From: Bacteroidota bacterium
GTDB taxonomy: Bacteria; Bacteroidota; Bacteroidia; Bacteroidales; Dysgonomonadaceae
Length of the DNA: 64,000 bases
Assembly: GCA_023437305.1 (NCBI GenBank)
Contig: JAEZGN010000009.1
Span: 310,001-374,000 of the forward strand
Reading direction: 5' to 3'
Under the pieces are notes generated by a model. The model made no database searches and was not told where the DNA came from. It saw nothing but the letters and a program-made list of their open reading frames with translations. A program made the translations under genes and the position numbers. Below, piece after piece: positions 45,807 through 52,166 of the stretch (positions are counted from its first letter, which is position 1; each line of letters begins with the position of its first letter).

Positions 45807-47555
45807 ATGGAAAACAGTGAATTGCTGGCACAGGTAACAGCTAAAGCAAAAACATGGTTGTCGGAAAAATACGATGCCGATACACGAAAAGAAGTTCAGG
45901 CATTGTTGGATCAAGAAGATAAAACTGAGCTTATAGAATCTTTTTACAAAGATCTTGAATTTGGAACAGGAGGACTTCGCGGAATTATGGGTGTGGGTAC
46001 CAACCGCGTGAATATATATACAATCGGAGGTGCAACACAAGGGCTGGCTAATTATCTATTGAAGGAGTTTTCTTCATTAAAAGAAATAAAAGTAGTGATC
46101 GGTCACGATTGTCGTAACAATAGCCGTTTGTATGCCGAAATTTCGGCAGATATTTTTGCGGCAAACGGAATCAAGGCATATCTGTTCGAAGACTTACGAC
46201 CTACTCCCGAAATCTCGTATGCTATCCGCAAGCTAGGTTGTCAGAGTGGTATAATGATTACAGCATCTCACAACCCGAAAGTATATAACGGCTATAAGGT
46301 ATATTGGGAAGACGGCGCGCAGGTTATCCCTCCGCATGATAAGAGCATTATCGCAGAGGTTAACAGAGTGAAAGTTGACCAGATCAAATTTAAAGGAGGA
46401 GATAAAAAGCTGATCGAAATACTCGGCAAGGATATGGACAATGCCTATATACAGGATTTGAAAACATTGCTGCTTTCTCCCGATTCTATCAAGCGTCATG
46501 CAAATATCGGTATTGTTTATACCCCTCTGCATGGTACAGGATTTACCATTATCCCTAAAGCACTAAAAGAATGCGGGTTTACCAATATTATAAACGTACC
46601 CGAACAGGATGTATTGAGTGGTGATTTCCCTACAGTGATTTCTCCAAACCCTGAAGATCCTGCCGCTATGGCATTGGCCGTGAAAAAGGCAGAAGAAACA
46701 AATGCCGAGTTGGTATTTGCTACCGACCCCGATGCTGACCGCTTTGGTGCGGGAGTTCGCAACGATAAAGGAGAATTTATCTTGCTCAACGGAAACCAAA
46801 CAATGCTTATCCTTATCTATTATATAATCACACGCCGTAAAGAATTGGGATTGCTCTCAAAGAAAGATTATACAGTGCGTACAATCGTTACCAGTGCATT
46901 GACTCAGGTTGTATCTGAGAAGAATGGCGTGGAAATGTTTGAATGCTACACCGGCTTTAAATGGATCGCTGCTGTAATGCGCGAACTGGAAGGCAAGCGT
47001 AATTATATAGGAGGTGGTGAAGAAAGTTACGGATTCTTGGCCGAAGACTTTGTGCGTGATAAAGACTCTGTTTCTGCCGCTATCTTGTTTGGTGAAATCG
47101 CCGCATGGGCTAAAGACAATGGAAAAACATTGTATGAAATGCTTCAGGATATCTATGTGGAATATGGCTTCTCTAAAGAGAAAGGTATTTCGGTAACAAA
47201 AGAAGGTAGGAGCGGTGCTGAAGAAATAGAAGCGATGATGAAGAATTTCAGAGAAAATCCGATCAAAGAAATAGCCGGCTCGAAAGTGATATTGATCAAA
47301 GACTTTGTGACATTGAAGGCACAAGATTTTAGTATCAATGAAGAATATACTCTGGAGATGCCTACTACTTCGAATGTACTTCAATACTTTACACAGGATA
47401 AAACAAAGGTGTCAATCCGTCCTTCGGGAACAGAACCGAAGATAAAATTCTATATTGAAGTTCAGGACAAGCTGAAATCACGTGAAGATTATGATGCAGT
47501 AAATGCTGCTACTGAAAAGAAAATAGAACAAGTATGTAAAGATCTGGGCATATAA
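45807..47555 (+). CDS. Phosphoglucomutase/phosphomannomutase family protein
   Basis: 582 residues, the long PGM2-type alpha-D-phosphohexomutase common in Bacteroidota. The phosphoserine loop is ITASHNPKVYNGYKVYWEDG (about 150), the Mg2+ loop ATDPDADRFGAGVR (about 305), the sugar-binding loop GGEESYGFLAEDFVRDKD (about 405), and the phosphate-binding loop RPSGTEPKIKFYIEV near the C-terminus. It interconverts hexose 1- and 6-phosphates, feeding glycogen or nucleotide-sugar synthesis. All four active-site loops are intact. Monocistronic, ending at a strong terminator. Confidence 0.95.
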   Translation: MENSELLAQVTAKAKTWLSEKYDADTRKEVQALLDQEDKTELIESFYKDLEFGTGGLRGIMGVGTNRVNIYTIGGATQGLANYLLKEFSSLKEIKVVIGHDCRNNSRLYAEISADIFAANGIKAYLFEDLRPTPEISYAIRKLGCQSGIMITASHNPKVYNGYKVYWEDGAQVIPPHDKSIIAEVNRVKVDQIKFKGGDKKLIEILGKDMDNAYIQDLKTLLLSPDSIKRHANIGIVYTPLHGTGFTIIPKALKECGFTNIINVPEQDVLSGDFPTVISPNPEDPAAMALAVKKAEETNAELVFATDPDADRFGAGVRNDKGEFILLNGNQTMLILIYYIITRRKELGLLSKKDYTVRTIVTSALTQVVSEKNGVEMFECYTGFKWIAAVMRELEGKRNYIGGGEESYGFLAEDFVRDKDSVSAAILFGEIAAWAKDNGKTLYEMLQDIYVEYGFSKEKGISVTKEGRSGAEEIEAMMKNFRENPIKEIAGSKVILIKDFVTLKAQDFSINEEYTLEMPTTSNVLQYFTQDKTKVSIRPSGTEPKIKFYIEVQDKLKSREDYDAVNAATEKKIEQVCKDLGI

Positions 47556-47578
47556 AAATTGCCTGATAAATTAATATA

Positions 47579-47617
47579 AAGCACTTCAAAGTTGAGCTTA
47601 TGGGCTTTGAAGTGCTT
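47579..47617 (+). terminator. Terminator after the phosphohexomutase gene
   Basis: Perfect stem GCACTTCAAAG / CTTTGAAGTGC (47581-47591, 47605-47615) followed by TTCTTCTT. Confidence 0.8.
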
Positions 47618-47791
47618 CTTCTTAGCATATTATATCTATCTGCGGATTCCCTTAACATCCGTTTTTGTTAGATAATTATTATATTCAGTCTCTTATAACC
47701 GACTGAATAACCGTGAAAAATAAGAATTAAGCTTAACACAAGAGGTTAAAAGTAACCTCACCATGACTTTATAAAATTACAAAATTCAGAC

Positions 47792-49366
47792 ATGATTAAA
47801 CTTATTGGAATGAAAACTTTACAAGTATTGCTTGTTGTTACCCTCTGCTTGGGGATTATTGGCAATATAGATGCACAAACTACACAAGCTAAAGCAGAAG
47901 AACTGAAAAATCAAGCAGAAAGCAGTTTAAAACAGAAAGACTATCTCCATGCACGTTATTCATTCAGGCAGGCATATAAGGCTTTTATGATGCAGGCTAA
48001 TTATCCTCAGGCTATCGAATGCGGTCTTCAGACGGGAGCGCTTTACTCTCGCGATTATACCGAAGAAAGCCTCAAAATATTTCTCGAGGTAGAATGGCTG
48101 ATTTCAACCTACGAAAAAAAGATAGGTAAAACGCTTTACGACTTGCGTTTTGCTTTGGCTAACGAGCGTTTACAGGTATATACTAAAAGGAAAACATCGG
48201 ATCGTGCTCAGATAGAGTTAAATAAACTTGAAGAAATTACGCGACAGGCAAATAACGATTCTCTGAAGAAGGTGATGTTATACTCCGAAGCTGAATATTA
48301 TTATGCATTCGGACTCAACAAACAGGGAGATGCTTCTATTCAAAAACTTATTAATCAATATAAAGAGAATAAGGAATACGCAAAAGCTACTGAAGTATAT
48401 CGTAACTTGATTGAGAATGCGAAAGCAAAAAATAATACTCTGATGGCTAGTCTGGCATACGAACGTTATATATCGTGGACAGATTCGGTAAAAAAGCTCG
48501 AAATGAGGGATGAGCTCGAAATTCAGGAGAAAAAATATAGCGATAGTTTGCAAACCATAGAGGAAAAAGATGAAGCCTTATCATCCAGAATGTATATCAT
48601 TGCGGGGCTCTGCATTCTTTCTGCTATATTAGCGGGTGTCTTAATTTTTCTGGGAGTTACTCTGCTGCGCTTTATTGTTCGCAATCGCATGCTTAAGAAA
48701 AGTGTTCAGACTGCGAATGAACATAACATATTGAAATCGGAGTTTATACAAAATATTTCAGGGCAAATGGCTCCGACCTTAGATGCGATATCTACCTTGG
48801 CTGACGAAATCGCAGACAAGGCTACTGAGGAGGCTGCCGAGATCAAGAAGTATGTAGAGGCCTTACAGAAATTTTGCGATAATATCCAAGAGCTTTCAGA
48901 ATTAGAAAATACCCTTACCGAACCTTATGAGACCGAAGAAGTCGATATGGACATTCTTTGCGAAAGGAATGCTGATGCTATCAGGGGGCTTGTACGTCCC
49001 GAAGTTTTAATTTCGGTGAACGCTCCTAAGTCGAAACTCAATACCAATGAACAACAACTCGACCGCATATTGCAGCACTTGTTGAAGAATGCGGCTATGC
49101 ATACTCAGAGTGGGTATATAATTCTTGATTTTAAACGAAGGGGGGCCCGTGTTTATCAGATTGTAATTACAGATAGCGGTCCCGGTATTCCTGAAGAAAT
49201 GCAAGAAAACCTGTTCAAGCCTTTCACCGGTGTCAAAGACCTGTCTTTAGGCGATGGATTGGGATTACCGATATGTTCGCTTATTGCGATCAAATTAAAC
49301 GGAACTCTTTCTCTCGATAATAGCTACACCAAAGGCTGCCGCTTCATCTTGGAACTACGTCCGTAA
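47792..49366 (+). CDS. Histidine-kinase-like membrane protein lacking the phospho-acceptor histidine
   Basis: 524 residues; ATG 47810 is an alternative start that leaves a cleaner signal peptide. A periplasmic TPR-like helical sensor (about 30-260) is followed by a transmembrane helix (about 268-292), a HisKA-like dimerisation helix (about 305-370) and a HATPase domain (about 420-524). The HATPase has N-box LDRILQHLLKNAAMH, G1 DSGPGIPEE and G2 GDGLGLPICS, all intact. The H-box reads KSEFIQNISGQMAPTLDAI where active kinases have S-H-E; glycine 324 replaces histidine. It may act as a phosphatase, an allosteric partner, or a degenerate kinase. Its 5' leader has two small hairpins (ATTCAGTC/GACTGAAT and GAGGTTA/TAACCTC). 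No response regulator adjacent. Confidence 0.85.
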   Translation: MIKLIGMKTLQVLLVVTLCLGIIGNIDAQTTQAKAEELKNQAESSLKQKDYLHARYSFRQAYKAFMMQANYPQAIECGLQTGALYSRDYTEESLKIFLEVEWLISTYEKKIGKTLYDLRFALANERLQVYTKRKTSDRAQIELNKLEEITRQANNDSLKKVMLYSEAEYYYAFGLNKQGDASIQKLINQYKENKEYAKATEVYRNLIENAKAKNNTLMASLAYERYISWTDSVKKLEMRDELEIQEKKYSDSLQTIEEKDEALSSRMYIIAGLCILSAILAGVLIFLGVTLLRFIVRNRMLKKSVQTANEHNILKSEFIQNISGQMAPTLDAISTLADEIADKATEEAAEIKKYVEALQKFCDNIQELSELENTLTEPYETEEVDMDILCERNADAIRGLVRPEVLISVNAPKSKLNTNEQQLDRILQHLLKNAAMHTQSGYIILDFKRRGARVYQIVITDSGPGIPEEMQENLFKPFTGVKDLSLGDGLGLPICSLIAIKLNGTLSLDNSYTKGCRFILELRP

Positions 49367-49398
49367 AATGTATTCTTTAACAATACAATAATAACTTA

Positions 49399-49420
49399 GT
49401 GCAAGGCATTGTCCTTGCAC
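49399..49420 (+). terminator. Terminator after the kinase-like gene
   Basis: Stem GTGCAAGG / CCTTGCAC with a 6-nt loop, flanked by AATAA and TTATTGTTTT. Confidence 0.8.
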
Positions 49421-49493
49421 TTATTGTTTTATAGGGAAGGGTATACTGGGATCTTGTCACTAAGGCTGAAATAAAGTGTTTTATAATTGCTGT

Positions 49494-49682
49494 GTGAGAT
49501 TCTTCACTTCATTCTGAATGATAAGGAACGGTTTTGATTTATATAACTTCTGTCATGTTGAACGAAGTGAAACATCTCGTCTATCTTCATACGAGATCCT
49601 TCGTTTCACTCAGGATGACAAAAAACTATAAAAAAAATCGAAAAATCTCTCTTGTCATTTTAAGCACAGTGAAGAATCTCAC
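49494..49682. repeat. Outer inverted repeat enclosing a palindromic repeat copy
   Basis: GTGAGATTCTTCACT (49494-49508) and its perfect complement (49668-49682) are separated by 159 nt. Both arms continue imperfectly (AATGAT.../...TCATTTTA) and resemble the end half of the dispersed repeat family. The complete copy at 49551-49620 lies between them, so this looks like one family member interrupted by another. Confidence 0.65.
49551..49620. repeat. Dispersed imperfect palindromic repeat, copy 2
   Basis: 70-bp imperfect palindrome from TGTCATGTTGAACGAAGTGA to CTCAGGATGACA. The first 30 bases are identical to copy 1 at 33705. An ORF through it (49534-49755) encodes the same meaningless peptide motif as the ORF over copy 1 and is not a gene. 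Confidence 0.85.
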
Positions 49683-49786
49683 GCATAGAACAACAAGCCC
49701 CCTCTTCCCTTTGAGCTATATCTTCATCATTTTCTTTCAATTTTATCTATTATAGTAGTCAATAATAATTACTGTCTTATATTCTT

Positions 49787-49818
49787 TTTGTCATGCTGAG
49801 GAACGAAGCGTCTCGACC
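49787..49818 (+). repeat. Partial copy of the palindromic repeat
   Basis: TTTGTCATGCTGAGGAACGA followed by AGCGTCTCGACCC matches one half of the family and has no partner arm nearby. Lies about 70 nt before the HTH protein gene; the 520-nt gap 49367-49886 consists of repeat material and a terminator only. Confidence 0.6.
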
Positions 49819-49886
49819 CATCAATGCCTTATAATGATGAAAAAGGCGACAATAAATTTATTCCTGGCACTTAATTTATAATAGAT

Positions 49887-50561
49887 ATGGCAAAGTACAC
49901 AGAGCGATTGGTAGAAAGGATAATTTCTTTTATCGAAGAGGATACATATAGTATTTCGGAAATATGTAAAGCATTGGATATAAATCGAAAAACATTCTAT
50001 GAATGGCGGAAAACAAAACCTGAGTTCAACGAGGCCGTTGAAAGAGCGATGGAATGTCGTGATGACAAACTTTTGATGGTGGCACGTAATTCGTTGAAGA
50101 AGAAGCTGGAAGGCTATACCCTCACCGAAACTCGGACTATTTATGTACCCGATAAGAGCAATCCTGAAAAGTTAGTGTTGAAATCCCGCACTGTCAGGCA
50201 AAAGGAATATGCTCCGGATACCCATGCCATAAAACTGGTATTGTCGCAGAATGAAGCCAAGGAAGAGAAAGAGGCTGATCATAAGCATGAACCTGCTTTA
50301 ACAATCGTGGTGCGTGATCCTGCCACAGCAGAGAGTCTAAACCTCTTGCGTGAAAACCTTAGAAATAATCATTCGGTAGAACAAAAGAAAAAGGAGGAAG
50401 CGGTTGTAGACGATCAGCCCATGAAACCGTCAGATAAACCCTTAGCAGTAAAGGAAGTTGATACGGAGGTAGAGCCTCAGCCAAAGAAAAAATCAAAACA
50501 TGTTACCATTCCCAATCTCAACACCGGCCCGTTGCCTCCCGGATACCGTTACAGAAGGTGA
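49887..50561 (+). CDS. Helix-turn-helix protein resembling phage terminase small subunits
   Basis: 224 residues. The N-terminal 45 form an HTH of the terminase small-subunit/phBC6A51 type (TYSISEICKALDINRKTFYEWRKTKPEF). A helical middle follows (EAVERAMECRDDKLLMVARNSLKKKLEGYTLTET), with VRQKEYAPDTHAIKLVLSQ, which is also seen in that group. The C-terminal 90 residues are low-complexity, charged and proline-rich, ending PLPPGYRYRR. No terminase large subunit or other phage gene is present. It is a lone gene beside a repeat cluster, so a domesticated phage-derived DNA-binding protein is possible. Confidence 0.7.
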   Translation: MAKYTERLVERIISFIEEDTYSISEICKALDINRKTFYEWRKTKPEFNEAVERAMECRDDKLLMVARNSLKKKLEGYTLTETRTIYVPDKSNPEKLVLKSRTVRQKEYAPDTHAIKLVLSQNEAKEEKEADHKHEPALTIVVRDPATAESLNLLRENLRNNHSVEQKKKEEAVVDDQPMKPSDKPLAVKEVDTEVEPQPKKKSKHVTIPNLNTGPLPPGYRYRR

Positions 50562-50604
50562 CAACTGAAAAAGGAGGATATGTGTTACTTTTGTTACTTT
50601 TTAT
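50558..50604 (+). repeat. Copy B of the GTGACA...TGTTACTTTTGTTACTTTTT element
   Basis: GTGACA overlaps the stop codon of the HTH gene (50558-50563); after 19 nt, TGTTACTTTTGTTACTTTTT begins at 50583. It sits between that gene and the 3' end of the convergent MerR gene. Confidence 0.6.
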
Positions 50605-50653
50605 AGAAATAGTTGGAGGAATAAGACAAAGCAGCGTAAAAGTATAGATTACC

Positions 50654-51004
50654 TCAATCGATAGAGTCGTCAAACTCCCGTTCCATATCCATCAACTCTT
50701 TTCTTATCTGTTCCAGTTTTTGGATAACCTGAATTTTGCGGGCTTCTTCGTCTTTCTTCTGTCTTAGGGTCTGACGTGCACCTTCGAGGGTAAGTCCTTT
50801 TTCTCTTACTAAATGATAAACGATGGCAATGTTCTCGATATCGGCTTTTGTATACTGGCGTGTACCACCTTCCGTTTTTCTTGGTCTGATGATGTCAAAC
50901 TCACCTTCCCAAAAACGGAGCAGCGATTCGTTCACTTTAAAGTGCGAAGCTACTTCTCTCAGCGAGTAGTACAGGCGGTTACTATTTTCGAAATCGATTT
51001 TCAT
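50654..51004 (-). CDS. MerR-family transcriptional regulator
   Basis: 116 residues. The N-terminal MerR winged HTH (about 10-80) reads YYSLREVASHFKVNESLLRFWEGEFDIIRP with the wing RKTEGGTRQYTKADIENIAIV. A C-terminal coiled-coil helix follows (about 82-112). It has no cysteine-rich or ligand domain, so it is the short effector-less type. It follows the M23 peptidase gene by 7 nt and is surely cotranscribed. This pairing of MerR and peptidoglycan peptidase suggests an envelope-related regulon, which is inference. Confidence 0.88.
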   Translation of the reverse strand: MKIDFENSNRLYYSLREVASHFKVNESLLRFWEGEFDIIRPRKTEGGTRQYTKADIENIAIVYHLVREKGLTLEGARQTLRQKKDEEARKIQVIQKLEQIRKELMDMEREFDDSID

Positions 51005-51011
51005 AGCATCA

Positions 51012-51983
51012 TCAATCCATTACCTGTCCGTGGTTAGCGGCAATTTGCAACATCTTATCATACTCTGCAGGAGAAAGATCCATGAAGTAGTACTTGGCCG
51101 GGTTATCCGGTTGACCTTTTACATGTACCTCGTAGTGTAAGTGTGGACCTGTCGATTTACCGGTGTTACCCACTTCTCCGATCAGTTCGCCACGGGTAAC
51201 CTTTTGTCCCGGACGTACTTTGTATTCGTTGAGGTGAGCATATAACGTTTCATAGCCATAGCCATGACTGATCATAATACATTTTCCATATCCCTGCTTC
51301 CAGCCTACCTCTATTATTGTACCATCGCCGGTAGCATACACAGGTGTTCCTATGTTTGCGGCAAAGTCCATTCCTGCATGAAAGCGGGCTGTACCATAAA
51401 TAGGGTCGATGCGTGTTCCGTATCCCGAGGCTACTTGTTTCAGGTATCTGTCGGGTACAGGTTGTATACTTGGTATATGTTTCAGACGATCTTTTTGGCT
51501 TTTGGCAAGGCTGAGCACTTCATCAAACGAGTTAGACTGTATATAGATTTGCTTTTCGATGAAGTCCATCTTCTTTGTAGTTTGTATAATCAGATCCGGG
51601 CTTTTCAGTTCCATCAGGTAATCGTACCTTCCGATACCTCCGACTCCCGAACTACGAATGGAGGAGGGGATAGGGTCGGCATGGAATATTGCTCTGTAGA
51701 GATTATCGTCTCGTTGCTGTATGTCTCCGATCACGTTTATAACTTCATCCATCCTTTTGGACAAGACTTCGTATTGTGCACGGATCAACTCATCCTCTTT
51801 CTTCTGGGCTCTATCCCAAGGCGTATCGAAGAAATAGGTTACTGCTACCAGACCCACTATGCCAACTACAATACCCGATATCAGGTGACGGAAAACCACA
51901 AAAATCCTATCTTTGCGGCTAGGATAAACTCTGTCATATGTAAGTGTTTGCGGATTGTATCTATAATATACTTTTCGCTTCAT
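51012..51983 (-). CDS. M23-family peptidoglycan endopeptidase
   Basis: 323 residues. A basic N-terminus and one transmembrane helix (about 33-52) are followed by a coiled-coil stalk (about 58-95 and 135-170). The LytM/M23 domain (about 195-300) has the zinc ligands H202 and D206 in FHAGMDFAANIGTPV and H283, with H281, in HLHYEVH; all are present, so it should be active. It cleaves peptide crosslinks in peptidoglycan, or activates amidases if partly degenerate. The promoter and divergent alaS lie upstream; MerR follows downstream. Confidence 0.93.
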   Translation of the reverse strand: MKRKVYYRYNPQTLTYDRVYPSRKDRIFVVFRHLISGIVVGIVGLVAVTYFFDTPWDRAQKKEDELIRAQYEVLSKRMDEVINVIGDIQQRDDNLYRAIFHADPIPSSIRSSGVGGIGRYDYLMELKSPDLIIQTTKKMDFIEKQIYIQSNSFDEVLSLAKSQKDRLKHIPSIQPVPDRYLKQVASGYGTRIDPIYGTARFHAGMDFAANIGTPVYATGDGTIIEVGWKQGYGKCIMISHGYGYETLYAHLNEYKVRPGQKVTRGELIGEVGNTGKSTGPHLHYEVHVKGQPDNPAKYYFMDLSPAEYDKMLQIAANHGQVMD

Positions 51984-52020
51984 TTTATGGTTCCTGTCAT
52001 TTTTATTTTCGCGAGTTCGA

Positions 52021-52052
52021 CAAAAGTAAAGTTTTTGCGCTATTTTTGCAAA
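52021..52052 (-). promoter_or_regulatory. Promoter of the M23-MerR operon
   Basis: TTTG (52052-52049), 20 nt, then TACTTTTG (52028-52021) on the minus strand: a full consensus match with the start site about 30 nt before the M23 ATG. It overlaps the candidate alaS -7 box on the other strand. Confidence 0.75.
52041..52048 (+). promoter_or_regulatory. Candidate -7 box of alaS
   Basis: TATTTTTG followed by CA, with an imperfect -33 (TTCG, 52016-52019) 21 nt upstream. It lies inside the divergent M23 promoter. Confidence 0.55.
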
Positions 52053-52102
52053 TTGATTATAATAAAGAAACAGAAATTAATGTGGCAACATGAAAATGTG
52101 AA

Positions 52103-52150
52103 AATTAGCAAACAGGACAAGCATATCCTATGTCTGCTAATTAGCTAATT
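52103..52150 (+). promoter_or_regulatory. Structured alaS leader with palindromes
   Basis: AATTAGCA (52103-52110) plus GACA (52116-52119) pair with TGTC and TGCTAATT (52131-52142), 12 bp with a 5-nt bulge. A perfect 12-bp palindrome AATTAGCTAATT follows at 52139-52150, overlapping the 3' arm. Both lie within the 5' UTR, ending 17 nt before the start codon. Confidence 0.5.
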
Positions 52151-52166
52151 TACTAATTTAAAAAAT

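Noticed and set aside
49534..49755. 73-codon ORF in the repeat cluster
   Set aside because: Translation of palindromic repeat copy 2; no protein features.
51264..52148. 294-codon plus-strand ORF antisense to the M23 peptidase gene
   Set aside because: Overlaps the M23 coding region and its promoter; no protein features.
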